Counted from the stretch's first letter, positions 1 through 6,647 are shown. The stretch is 26,783 bases of DNA from Gemmatimonadota bacterium (GCA_016207445.1 JACQPS010000287.1:1-26783); one strand, 5' to 3'. Notes: a model not told the origin generated them from the letters alone. Numbers and translations are program-made.

Positions 1-2
1 AT

Positions 3-488
3 CTCGGAGGTCGCGAGGCGCGGACGGTCACGGTTCGTCCGGCTCTGGCGCCGCTGGTCGTGCTGGTCGCGCGTACGGGCCTGAAGCCGCGCCTCGCGCT
101 GGAGGCGGCGGGCGGCTGGACCTTCGGCGAGTTGCGCGGGGATTCGGGCGAGGAGGAGTGGACGGTCCAGGACCTGGGGGTCGGGCACGCCGTGCTCGCG
201 CTCCGCTACCGGCTGCGCCCGCGCCTGCACGTGCGCGGCGGCCTGGGCGCGATCCGCTACGCGGCGGACCAGGAGGGAATCTTCCAGGACGGAAGCGAGC
301 TGCGCCCGTTGCTCGAAGTCGGCGCCGGCACCGGCTGGCGCATCGGCGGCGTGCGCGCCACGCTCGAGCTGACGGGCCAGGCGCATGCCTTCGCCACGCC
401 CGCGATGCGCCGCGAGGGCGCCGTGGATGGCACGGTATATCGGGCCGCGTTGCTGGCGGGCGTGGTCTTCGGCGCGGAGGAACCATGA
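3..488 (+). CDS. Outer-membrane beta-barrel-like protein, 5'-truncated by window edge
   Basis: The reading frame is open from the first bases of the window to TGA at 486-488, giving 161 visible residues, so the true start lies upstream. A GTG at 60 could act as a start, but the frame reads through it without a break. The protein alternates short hydrophobic or glycine-containing strands with charged turns (for example GHAVLALRYRLRPRLHVRGG and GGVRATLELTGQAHA) and ends in a hydrophobic strand, LLAGVVFG. This is the pattern of an outer-membrane beta-barrel, with strand pairs in the visible part. Known of the type: such small barrels sit in the outer membrane, often without assigned function. 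The next gene starts inside its stop codon (ATGA), so the two are probably co-translated. Assignment rests on pattern only, not on a recognised family motif. Confidence 0.6.
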   Translation, partial: LGGREARTVTVRPALAPLVVLVARTGLKPRLALEAAGGWTFGELRGDSGEEEWTVQDLGVGHAVLALRYRLRPRLHVRGGLGAIRYAADQEGIFQDGSELRPLLEVGAGTGWRIGGVRATLELTGQAHAFATPAMRREGAVDGTVYRAALLAGVVFGAEEP

Positions 489-1264
489 GCCCGCCAGCGG
501 CACAGGAAGCTTCGGGACTGCGTCGCCGCGCACGCGCGCCGCGCCGCGACAGCCGCATCGCCCACGCCCTCGCCCCCGCACTGGTCCTGGCGCTCGCTGC
601 CTGCGACGCGCCGACGGTGCCGGCGCGCCACCTGGAGGACGTGTACAGGTTCGCGCTGCTGACGCAGCCGCCGCTCGTGTACCGTTGGCCGGCCGGCACG
701 ACGATCCACGTGCTGCTCAACACGGGCGCGCCGCCGCAGGCGGACACGCTCGAGGCCGCGTTCGCGGATGCGGCGGCCGCCTGGCACAGCGCGGCGCTCT
801 ACGGCGAGTTCCGGCTGGTGCGGGTCGGCCGGGTCGAGGAGGCGGACGTGGTCGTGACCTGGTCGGACGTGCCGCCGCCGGTCCAGACGCAGGAGTGCGA
901 GCCCGAGCTCAGCCCGGGTGTGACCACGTTCTGTCTCGGCGACGATCCCGAGACCGATGAAACCGAGTGCTCGCTCGAGAGGCGGCGCGATCGGCTGTGT
1001 CCGTTCCCGCTGCAGCCGCCGGCGCAGCCCAGTGCGAGCCGGGTTCGCTTCCTGTTGACGATTCGCTCGGACCAGGCCACGCAGCCCGGCCAGACGCGCC
1101 TGATCCTGGCCCACGAGCTCGGGCACACGCTCGGCATCGGCCAGCACTCCGATGATCCGGCGGATCTCATGTGGGGCGGCCGCATCGAGAGCGCGGTTCC
1201 GAGCGACCGCGACCGCACGACCCTGCGCGTGCTCTACCAGACCCCCCCGGACATCGTCCCATGA
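485..1264 (+). CDS. Metzincin-type (matrixin-like) zinc protease lipoprotein
   Basis: A 259-residue protein starting at ATG 485, overlapping the previous stop by 4 nt. The N-terminus is Arg-rich, followed by a hydrophobic run ending in LALAAC (Cys40), a lipobox, so the mature protein is probably a lipoprotein. Residues 210-221 read HELGHTLGIGQH, the HExxHxxGxxH zinc-binding signature of metzincins: three His ligands plus the catalytic Glu211. It is followed by SDDPADLM, whose Met fits the Met-turn. The middle contains four Cys in a 25-residue stretch (around C138-C171), which may form disulfides. Known of the family: secreted or surface proteases with one zinc ion. Substrate unknown. The preceding barrel gene suggests an envelope role (inference). 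The longer upstream frame is rejected because the lipoprotein signal begins at this ATG. Confidence 0.85.
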   Translation: MSPPAAQEASGLRRRARAPRRDSRIAHALAPALVLALAACDAPTVPARHLEDVYRFALLTQPPLVYRWPAGTTIHVLLNTGAPPQADTLEAAFADAAAAWHSAALYGEFRLVRVGRVEEADVVVTWSDVPPPVQTQECEPELSPGVTTFCLGDDPETDETECSLERRRDRLCPFPLQPPAQPSASRVRFLLTIRSDQATQPGQTRLILAHELGHTLGIGQHSDDPADLMWGGRIESAVPSDRDRTTLRVLYQTPPDIVP

Positions 1265-1899
1265 CCCGCAGCATCGTGACGCAGGACGTGGTGCGCGCCG
1301 CTGCCCGGCGCGGGCGCGCCATCCGCGTCGGGCCGGAGGATGCCGTGGCCCCCGGCGCGCGCGCGCTGGCCGAAGCGCTGGGCGTGCGCATCGAGCGGGA
1401 AGGTGCGGATCCACCTTCCGGCGCTCTCACCCTGGTCGTTGGATCCGACCACGCCGGCTTCGTGCTCAAAGAGGAGCTGAAGACGTGGCTTTCGCAGAAA
1501 GGCTACGCGGTGCGCGACGTCGGCTGCCACTCGACCGAGGCGGTCGATTACCCCGACTACGCTCGCGCGCTCGCGGAGATGGTCGCGCGGGGCGAGGCGT
1601 GGCGCGGAATCATGGTGGACGGCGCGGGCATCGGCAGCGCCATGGTGGCGAACAAGGTGGCGGGCGTGCGCGCCGCGCCTTGCTACGACCTGTCGACCGC
1701 GCGCAACGCGCGCGAGCACAATGATGCCAACGTGCTGACGCTGGGCGGCGGTCTCATCGGCGCCGCTCTGGCTCGTCAGATCGTCGAGCTCTGGCTCGCC
1801 ACCGAGTTCGCCGGCGGACGGCATGCACGGCGAGTGGAGAAGATCAACGCGCTGGATGTGGCGCGCGCAGGCACGTCCCGGCGCGACGACCGGGGTTGA
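1261..1899 (+). CDS. RpiB/LacAB-family sugar-phosphate isomerase-like protein with N-terminal extension
   Basis: 212 residues from ATG 1261, in a 4-nt ATGA overlap with the protease gene. The C-terminal ~155 residues carry RpiB landmarks: GSDHAGFVLKEEL, VDYPDYA, ANKVAGVRAA, REHNDANVL and GGRHARRVEKI. RpiB interconverts ribulose 5-phosphate and ribose 5-phosphate; relatives act on other sugar phosphates. The motif that is CGTGxG in Escherichia coli RpiB reads DGAGIG here, so both the catalytic Cys and the adjacent Thr are gone, while the HND motif is retained. About 55 extra N-terminal residues (VVRAAARRGRAIRVGPEDAV...ARALAEALGVRI) form an apparent small separate domain. That segment resembles N-terminal pieces I associate with microcompartment-linked enzymes, but no microcompartment gene is visible here. 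The fold is secure; the reaction is not. Confidence 0.8.
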   Translation: MTRSIVTQDVVRAAARRGRAIRVGPEDAVAPGARALAEALGVRIEREGADPPSGALTLVVGSDHAGFVLKEELKTWLSQKGYAVRDVGCHSTEAVDYPDYARALAEMVARGEAWRGIMVDGAGIGSAMVANKVAGVRAAPCYDLSTARNAREHNDANVLTLGGGLIGAALARQIVELWLATEFAGGRHARRVEKINALDVARAGTSRRDDRG

Positions 1900-1924
1900 C
1901 GGGCGTGACAAGTCGCCGTAAATT
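1896..1924 (+). promoter_or_regulatory. Sigma70-type promoter of the 6S-like RNA
   Basis: TTGACG at 1896-1901, a 17-bp spacer, then TAAATT at 1919-1924. The predicted transcription start is about 1931, just before the 5' arm of the RNA's closing stem at 1935. The -35 box overlaps the stop codon of the RpiB-like gene. No open reading frame follows in this orientation, which supports a non-coding transcript. Confidence 0.75.
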
Positions 1925-1930
1925 CGAACA

Positions 1931-2118
1931 TCGAGACGTGCTCGAAGGGTCCAATTTTTGAGCCGACACTACTGAAGCCGGGACTCGCTCCCGTGCCGGA
2001 CGTCACGCCCCGCGGGGGAAGGCGGAAGGCATGGGGAGGTCACCAGAAGTGACGACCTGGGCTTCAAAAATCCCCTTCGGTACGTCAGCCGGCTCGCGAG
2101 CGATCGCGGGCCGGCTTG
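1931..2118 (+). ncRNA. ssrS: 6S RNA candidate
   Basis: This region between convergent genes folds by eye into the 6S RNA plan. The closing stem pairs 1935-1949 with 2073-2086: 14 pairs with U1942 bulged. An asymmetric central bubble follows (1950-1973 on the 5' side, 2066-2072 on the 3' side). A second stem pairs GAAGCC at 1974-1979 with GGCTTC at 2060-2065. The apical arm contains a perfect hairpin, GTCAC at 2039-2043 with GTGAC at 2049-2053. The 5' bubble strand contains TGAGCCGACACT, close to the conserved TGAGCCGATA of E. coli 6S, and GGGCTTCAAAAA on the 3' side recalls the GGGTTCAAGGG segment. Known role: 6S mimics an open promoter and sequesters the housekeeping RNA polymerase holoenzyme, affecting stationary-phase transcription. 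Its own promoter and terminator, and a length near 185 nt, fit. I cannot run a covariance model. Confidence 0.77.
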
Positions 2119-2121
2119 TTT
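2087..2121 (+). terminator. Rho-independent terminator of the 6S-like RNA
   Basis: AGCCGGC at 2087-2093 pairs with GCCGGCT at 2110-2116, and inside it CGCGA pairs with TCGCG around a GCGA loop. TTGTTT follows on the + strand. On the - strand the hairpin is followed by GACGTA rather than a T-run, so it points to termination of the + strand RNA rather than of the cation-exchanger gene ending at 2124. Confidence 0.75.
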
Positions 2122-2123
2122 CA

Positions 2124-3389
2124 TCAATGCCTCTTCTTCTTCTTCTTCCTTTTCGCCGGCCGTATGCGAACGGCGGGCGCGGTCGGGCGGACCGCGCGGC
2201 GGCCGCCGAACGCCGACCGCACGAGCTGCAGGAACAGCCGGGGGGCGCGGCGCCGCGCGGGATCCACGAACGCGCTCAGGAAAATCAGGCCCGCCCAGGT
2301 CCCGTACACCCACGCGATCTCCTCGCGCAGCTCCGGCCGCATGAATTGCGTGAACCACAGCACGAACAGCAGCCCGGCCTCCCAGAAGGAGAAGCGCATG
2401 TTGCCGAGAATCAGCATGGCCAGCAGCGATTGCAGGATCGTGAGCAGGATCTCCTGCTTCTGCACGCCATCGAACGGCAGCGCGGCGGGCGCGCCCACGC
2501 TGAGCGAGTAGACCAGGGGGATCATGGCGGCGAGCACCGTCCACTGGTTGATGTTGCTCGACACCATGTTCATGAGCGCCATGGGGGCGCTGCTCACCTT
2601 GCGGGCCCAGTAGAAGGCGCTCACCTTCTCCGGGAACTCGGAGAGGAAGGGGGCGACCCACTGGACGAAGACGAAATCGCTGACGCCGAAAACCACGGCG
2701 AGCGCCAGCATCGACTCGAGAAACGGATGCGCCGTGAAATAGAGGAGAGTGCCGCCGGCGGCGAAGAGCCCGGCCAGGGCCGTCCAGCGCAGCGCTCCCT
2801 GGAGGCGCAGGACCAGGCGGGATACCCGGGCGACGTCCTCCACCGCGTCCTCTTTCTTTGGCGGGAGGCGCCACAATACCGCCAGATAGGCGAGGTACAT
2901 CGAGGTGAGGATGGCGCCGTCGATCAGGGAGAGAGAGCCCTTCGCCCAGATCCAGAAGAAGTAGAGGAGGGGCGGGAACAACCCCACGACTTCGACGGCA
3001 TGCTCGTCATCCAGGTCGATCTCGGCCCAGGTGTGGCGGCGGCCGCTGCGGAACGCGGAGAAAGCGGCCACGAAGTAGATCATGGGCCAGCCCAGGCCGA
3101 TGAGCAGCCGGATCGCGCCCGTGAGGTTGGCGATCGCGAGGTGGGTGCGGGTCGGGTCCTTTCCGGCCTCCCAGACGATCACTGCCTCGACGGCGAATTC
3201 GGGCAGCGTCTGGAGCCAGGCGAGGATCGCCAGCGCCAGGCCCTGGCTGATCAGGAACTGCGCGGCTTCGGCCGCCCAGGCCACCAGGAAGGCGGAGGCC
3301 AGGATCGAGGGGAAGGTCCACAGCGCCGACCACGCGCCTGCCGTCAAGCGGGCGAGAGTGCTCGCGAACAGGACGAACCGCAGAAACAA
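2124..3389 (-). CDS. CaCA-superfamily cation (Na+/Ca2+-type) exchanger membrane protein
   Basis: A polytopic inner-membrane protein with two internally related alpha-repeats: TLPEFAVEAV...AIANLTGA in the first half and APFLSEFPEKVSAFYWA...NMVSSNINQW in the second. These match the PE/NxxG and PE/N motifs that form the ion-binding core of calcium/cation antiporters. A hydrophilic stretch of about 40 residues (LPPKKEDAVEDVARVS region) separates the halves, as in the family. The C-terminus is a basic tail with five consecutive Lys. The frame stays open to a TTG at 3467, but that TTG coincides with a good -35 box. The TTG at 3389 (421 residues), just before the first membrane helix and behind AGAGGG, is preferred. 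The longer 447-residue form is the alternative. Ion specificity cannot be read from sequence alone. Confidence 0.85.
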   Translation of the reverse strand: MFLRFVLFASTLARLTAGAWSALWTFPSILASAFLVAWAAEAAQFLISQGLALAILAWLQTLPEFAVEAVIVWEAGKDPTRTHLAIANLTGAIRLLIGLGWPMIYFVAAFSAFRSGRRHTWAEIDLDDEHAVEVVGLFPPLLYFFWIWAKGSLSLIDGAILTSMYLAYLAVLWRLPPKKEDAVEDVARVSRLVLRLQGALRWTALAGLFAAGGTLLYFTAHPFLESMLALAVVFGVSDFVFVQWVAPFLSEFPEKVSAFYWARKVSSAPMALMNMVSSNINQWTVLAAMIPLVYSLSVGAPAALPFDGVQKQEILLTILQSLLAMLILGNMRFSFWEAGLLFVLWFTQFMRPELREEIAWVYGTWAGLIFLSAFVDPARRRAPRLFLQLVRSAFGGRRAVRPTAPAVRIRPAKRKKKKKRH

Positions 3390-3438
3390 TCGCCCTCTGC
3401 TGTCGAGTTGGATGAGCGGCCGCGCCGCCGGCCCGGGC

Positions 3439-3467
3439 AAGATAGACCGCGTGCGGCGCCCCCTCAA
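3439..3467 (-). promoter_or_regulatory. Predicted promoter of the cation exchanger gene
   Basis: Reading the - strand, TTGAGG (3467-3462), 17 bp, TATCTT (3444-3439). The predicted start of transcription is near 3431. This makes the TTG at 3467 a -35 element rather than a translation start and supports the internal TTG at 3389. It sits within the short divergent gap to the PTPS gene. Confidence 0.5.
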
Positions 3468-3490
3468 GGAGCGGCGAGCCGGAGGTGACC

Positions 3491-3907
3491 ATGTCCCGGG
3501 TGCGGGTGACGCGCCGCGTTCATTTCAGCGCGGCGCACCGGCTGGTGCGCGAGGACTGGAGCGCGGAGAAGAACCGTCGCGTGTTCGGGCCGTGCGCGAG
3601 CCCCAACTGGCACGGCCACAACTACGAGCTGGACGTCACGGTGGAGGGAGAGGTCGATCCGGAGACCGGGTTCGTCTTCGACCTGAAGCAGCTCAAGGAG
3701 CTGGTCGAGGGAAGGGTCGTGCAGGACCTCGACCACCGCAATGTGAACCTGGACGTGCCGTGGCTGCAGGGGATCAATCCCACCGCGGAGAACATGGTGC
3801 TGCGCATGTGGGAGCGGCTGAAGGATTCCTTGCCGGAAGGCGTACGGCTGGTGAAGCTGGTGCTGTGGGAGACGCCGAGGAATTATGTGGAGTACACGGG
3901 CGATTGA
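3491..3907 (+). CDS. 6-pyruvoyl-tetrahydropterin synthase family protein, eukaryote-like PTPS
   Basis: 138 residues. GGAGG at 3481-3485 lies 5 nt before ATG 3491, which settles the start over the GTG at 3485. PTPS converts 7,8-dihydroneopterin triphosphate to 6-pyruvoyl-tetrahydropterin in tetrahydrobiopterin synthesis; bacterial relatives (QueD) make carboxy-tetrahydropterin. The zinc ligands His16, His41 and His43 (FSAAH and WHGHNY), catalytic Cys35, the Asp81-His82 pair (DLDHRN) and substrate-anchoring Glu127 (LWETP) are all present. FGPCASPNWHGHNY, followed by VTVEGEVDPETG and LDHRNVNLDVP, is closer to animal PTPS (FGKC..PNGHGHNY, LDHKNLDMDVP) than to typical QueD. It lies directly upstream of folE, which makes its expected substrate. 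A tetrahydrobiopterin or related pterin role is therefore likely but inferred; no sepiapterin reductase is visible in the window. Confidence 0.85.
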   Translation: MSRVRVTRRVHFSAAHRLVREDWSAEKNRRVFGPCASPNWHGHNYELDVTVEGEVDPETGFVFDLKQLKELVEGRVVQDLDHRNVNLDVPWLQGINPTAENMVLRMWERLKDSLPEGVRLVKLVLWETPRNYVEYTGD

Positions 3908-3939
3908 AGACACGCGCCCGTATAACAGGTGAGACGAGT

Positions 3940-4560
3940 ATGAGCGCTGCGCGCAAAGACGACGTGCCCACTCCCCGCGAGGCCCGCCTGGACGACGTCG
4001 CGTTCCACGAGCTCGTACGGGAGATGCTCCGGCGTCTGGGGGAGGATGGCGGGCGTCAGGGCTTGCTCAGGACGCCGGAGCGCGTGGAGAAGAGCCTGAA
4101 GTGGCTGACGCGCGGCTACCGCATGTCCGTGGAGCAGGTGATCGGGGATGCGGTTTTCGACGAGGAGCACCACAACATGGTCCTGATCAAGGACGTCGAG
4201 ATGTACTCGCTGTGCGAGCACCACATGCTGCCGTTCTTCGGCAAGGTGCATCTGGCGTACATCCCGAACGGCCGCATCGTGGGGCTGTCGAAGCTGCCCC
4301 GGATCGTGGAGGTGTTCGCGCGCCGCCTGCAGGTGCAGGAGCGGATGACGGAGCAGATCGCGCAGGCGGTGTGGGACGTGCTCCAGCCGCTGGGGGTCGG
4401 CGTCATCTGCGAGGCCTACCACCTGTGCATGATGATGCGCGGCGTGGAGAAGCAGAACTCGAAGGCGATCACCAGCGCCATGCGAGGCGTGTTCCTCGAG
4501 GATCTGCGCACGCGCGAGGAATTCTTGCGGCTGTGCATGGTGCATGGCATCGTTTCCTGA
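3940..4560 (+). CDS. folE: GTP cyclohydrolase I
   Basis: 206 residues from ATG 3940, preceded by a modest AGGTGAG. The enzyme converts GTP to 7,8-dihydroneopterin triphosphate, the entry step for folate, tetrahydrobiopterin and queuosine. Family signatures are complete: GLLRTPERVEKSL near residue 41, the zinc site from Cys92 and His95 in SLCEHHMLPFFG and Cys163 in YHLCMMMRG, and the following GVEKQNSKAITS. YIPNGRIVGLSKLPRIV is also typical. Length is normal for the bacterial enzyme. It is sandwiched between two PTPS/QueD-fold genes, 32 nt after the first and 91 nt before the second, so it very probably feeds them. The zinc ligands argue for the classical type IA enzyme rather than FolE2. Confidence 0.96.
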   Translation: MSAARKDDVPTPREARLDDVAFHELVREMLRRLGEDGGRQGLLRTPERVEKSLKWLTRGYRMSVEQVIGDAVFDEEHHNMVLIKDVEMYSLCEHHMLPFFGKVHLAYIPNGRIVGLSKLPRIVEVFARRLQVQERMTEQIAQAVWDVLQPLGVGVICEAYHLCMMMRGVEKQNSKAITSAMRGVFLEDLRTREEFLRLCMVHGIVS

Positions 4561-4651
4561 GACCGGTTCCCTCGCGGGGCGCCGTATGGGTCGCGGTCAC
4601 GCGCCCGTCCGAGGTGGACGTGCGCACGATCGCGCTGGACCGGACCTGATC

Positions 4652-5038
4652 ATGTTCGTCATCAGCGTGCAGAGCCACTACGACGCGGCGCATTACCTGC
4701 GAAGCTACCGGGGCAAGTGCGAGCGGCTGCACGGCCATCGCTACGTGGTCGAAGTGGCGCTGGCGACGGAGTCGCTCGGCGCGGGCGGACTGGCGTTCGA
4801 CTTCGTCGAAGTGAAGCGGCACCTGCGGGAGCTGACCGACCGCTTCGATCACACGAACCTCAACGACCTGCCTCCCTTCACGGACCTGGAGCCGTCGGCG
4901 GAGAATCAGGCGCGCTACTTCTACGAGGAGCTGAAGAAGCGCCTGCCCGCTCCCATGGCCGAGGCGCTGCTGTACGCGCGGGTGTGGGAGACGCCCACGG
5001 CCTGGGCGCAGTACTCCGAAAAACCTTTTTCCGTTTGA
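4652..5038 (+). CDS. queD: 6-carboxy-5,6,7,8-tetrahydropterin synthase (QueD-like)
   Basis: 128 residues from ATG 4652. QueD converts 7,8-dihydroneopterin triphosphate to 6-carboxy-tetrahydropterin, the first committed step to preQ0 and queuosine. The zinc ligands His14, His27 and His29 (DAAHYL, LHGHRY), catalytic Cys23 in CERLHGH, the Asp66-His67 pair in FDHTNLN and Glu113 in VWETP are present. CERLHGH is the common QueD form, unlike the PTPS-like FGPCASPNWHGH paralogue 750 nt upstream. An earlier in-frame ATG at 4544, overlapping the folE end, would add 36 residues without family similarity, so 4652 is preferred although its ribosome binding site is weak. No queE, queC or queF is visible nearby, so the queuosine role is inferred from the family. 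Confidence 0.88.
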   Translation: MFVISVQSHYDAAHYLRSYRGKCERLHGHRYVVEVALATESLGAGGLAFDFVEVKRHLRELTDRFDHTNLNDLPPFTDLEPSAENQARYFYEELKKRLPAPMAEALLYARVWETPTAWAQYSEKPFSV

Positions 5039-5533
5039 AGACCGCCACGTTGCCGTTTCTGTTCCTCGTGGGCGCGTGCACGGGGCGCGCGCCCGCGCCG
5101 GAACCGCTCCCGCCGTTGCCCGATCCGAGCGGCTGGGGCACGCATGTGCTGGTGGAGGCGCGTGCGCCGGACGGGGCGGTCTGGGTCGGCAGCTATGGCG
5201 CGGGCATCTAAGTGCTGCGCGCCGGAGCGGCGGCATGGGAACGGATCGCGGCGGGCGACGATTCCAGCGCGCTCTCCTGGGACTTCGTCAACGCCTTCGC
5301 CTTCCCACGGGACGGCTCGATCTGGTACGGCACGGTCGGGAACGGCTTCGGCCGCTCGGCCGATGGCGGGCGCACGTGGCGGCATCTCGCGGAGGATGCC
5401 GGTCTGCCGCGTGCGCGCGTGCGGCAGGTGGCGGCCCGACCGGACGGCTCCGTTTGGGTAACGACCGAGGAGCGCATCTACGGAAGGCGCGCGGGCGCGC
5501 GCGTGTTCGAGGCGATGCCCGTCGTCGAGCTCG
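5035..5533 (+). pseudogene. Beta-propeller lipoprotein remnant with an in-frame TAA
   Basis: TTG at 5035 overlaps the queD stop (TTGA) and opens a lipoprotein-like N-terminus: MKTATLPFLFLVGAC, lipobox VGAC. Propeller-type blades follow: GAVWVGSYGAGI, then DGSIWYGTVGNGFGRSADGG and ARPDGSVWVTTEERIYG. After GAGI the codon at 5209-5211 is TAA, and the same frame continues immediately as VLRAGAAAWERI. In this repeat type (G.GIYVLR) a Tyr is expected exactly there, so a TAY to TAA change is the simplest explanation. The frame remains propeller-like until about 5525, then turns into an Arg/Pro-rich shadow of the next segment. Known of the type: propeller repeats in surface or sensor proteins. The piece is very probably non-functional as a whole, though a short peptide could still be made. 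Confidence 0.75.
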
Positions 5534-6004
5534 CCGGAGCGCGTGCGGCGTGGCGATGTGATCGCGCGCGCAGGCAACAGCGGCCGCGCCACGAACGACC
5601 ATCTGCACCTGGAGGTGCACGTGGCGCCGACGCGTGACTCCGCACAGATCATCCATGCGGACGTGCATTTTCCGCCGTACACGGTGAATCCGCAGCTCTG
5701 GCTCGAGCCGCTGGCGGGTATGGGCATCGTGGCCGGGCGGGTGCTGGACGCCGAGGGCCGGCCCGTGGCCGGCGCGCGCGTGTACGGGCTGCGGCTGCCG
5801 CAGCCGGAGGAGACGCCGTTTTCCTTCGCCGAGACGTACCTGGAGCGTGCGCACCCGGATCCTGCGTACGGCGAGCACTTTGCCGTCGGCGACGTCCCCG
5901 AGGGCACGTACGTGGTCGGCGCCGACGTGGCGGGCGTGCGCGTGTTCCGTCGCGTCGAGGTGCGGGCCGGGATGCTGACGTTCGTCGAGCTGCGCCCCGA
6001 CTGA
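5534..6004 (+). pseudogene. C-terminal remnant of an M23 (LytM) metallopeptidase with a regulatory-like beta domain
   Basis: In a different frame from the propeller part, the sequence from about 5534 reads ERVRRGDVIARAGNSGRATN then DHLHLEVHV. This is the C-terminal third of an M23 peptidase, including its HxH motif (HLHLEV). The upstream metal ligands (H...D) and the core of the domain are absent, so no complete active site exists. After it comes a carboxypeptidase-regulatory-like segment, GIVAGRVLDAEGRPVAGARV, ending ...VEVRAGMLTFVELRPD. The junction between the two frames, near 5525-5545, looks like an internal deletion that fused the 3' part of a peptidase gene to the propeller part and shifted the frame. 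Whether propeller and peptidase were originally one gene or two is open. An ATG-like start at 5543 could still express the tail. Confidence 0.7.
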
Positions 6005-6010
6005 GGCGTC

Positions 6011-6631
6011 GTGCATCTGCTGCTCACGGATCTCCTGATCTGCCCGCGCTGCGCCACCGAGCACGGCCTCGTGCTGCTCGCCGAACGGTTGAGCGAACGG
6101 CGCGTGCTCGAAGGCTGGCTGGGCTGCCCGGTCTGCCGCGAGAGGTATCCGGTGCGGCGCGGCTTCGCCGATCTGCGCGTCGAGGCGCACGGGCTGCCGG
6201 AGAAGCCAGCGCCGGCGCCCGGAACGCCGGATGTGGCGTTCCGGCTGGCCGCGTTGCTCGGCATCCACGCGGGACCGGCGTTCGCGCTCATGGCCGGCCG
6301 GGCCTCCTTTCTCGCGCCCCGGATCGCCGCGCTGGTCGAGCAGCTCGAGGTCGTGGCAGCGGCCGCCGAGCTCGCCGGCTGGGACGAACAGCCGGGCGTG
6401 AGCCGGATCGCCGCTGGCGACCGGCTGCCGTTCTTCTCGCGCCGGCTGCACGCCGTGGCGCTGGCGGATGCGGCGGCCACGTCCCTGCTCGAGGAGGGGG
6501 CTCGCGTGCTCGCGCCGCCGGGCCGGCTCGTGCTGGACGGTGCGCCGGCCGACGCCGAGTTACGCCTGGCACGTGCGGGACTCCGGCCGATCCTGCGGCA
6601 GGACGAGCTCGTGGTGGCCGAGCGAGCGTAG
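6011..6631 (+). CDS. Trm112-like zinc-ribbon protein with a degenerate methyltransferase-like tail
   Basis: 206 residues from GTG 6011, 7 nt after the M23 remnant stop. The N-terminus has a four-Cys zinc ribbon: CPRC at 11-14 and CPVC at 39-42, followed by YPVRRGFADL, the Trm112/UPF0434 pattern. In the same superfamily this ribbon often precedes a class I methyltransferase. Here the rest resembles only the later half of such a domain (RLPFFSRRLHAVALADA, EGARVLAPPGRLVLDGAP, ending RQDELVVAERA). The SAM-binding glycine loop that should follow the ribbon is not visible: the equivalent region reads LLGIHAGPAFALMAGR. It may be a pseudo-enzyme or regulatory partner. Substrate and partner are unknown. 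Confidence 0.65.
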   Translation: MHLLLTDLLICPRCATEHGLVLLAERLSERRVLEGWLGCPVCRERYPVRRGFADLRVEAHGLPEKPAPAPGTPDVAFRLAALLGIHAGPAFALMAGRASFLAPRIAALVEQLEVVAAAAELAGWDEQPGVSRIAAGDRLPFFSRRLHAVALADAAATSLLEEGARVLAPPGRLVLDGAPADAELRLARAGLRPILRQDELVVAERA

Positions 6632-6647
6632 GCCGGCGACCGGCAGC

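Noticed and set aside
1931..2118. SRP RNA or a cobalamin-type riboswitch
   Set aside because: No SRP domain IV GGAAG/AGCA loop and no downstream gene in the same direction; the closing stem and bubble fit 6S better.
3390..3467. TTG 3467 as the cation exchanger start
   Set aside because: It is part of a TTGAGG-N17-TATCTT promoter; the extra 26 residues are Arg/Pro-rich with no family match. Not excluded.
2031..3488. A 485-codon + strand frame across the cation exchanger
   Set aside because: Antisense shadow, low-complexity composition; the minus strand carries the alpha-repeats and membrane helices.
3390..3490. preQ1 or pterin riboswitch before the PTPS gene
   Set aside because: The leader is short and GC-rich, and I could not see a preQ1 or tetrahydrofolate aptamer core.
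5209..5211. TAA as a recoded codon or programmed readthrough
   Set aside because: TAA is rarely recoded, no stimulating structure is evident, and a second lesion downstream already breaks the gene.
5212..5637. A stand-alone gene starting at GTG 5212
   Set aside because: It begins directly after an in-frame TAA inside a propeller blade, and its last ~40 residues are a shadow of the M23 segment.
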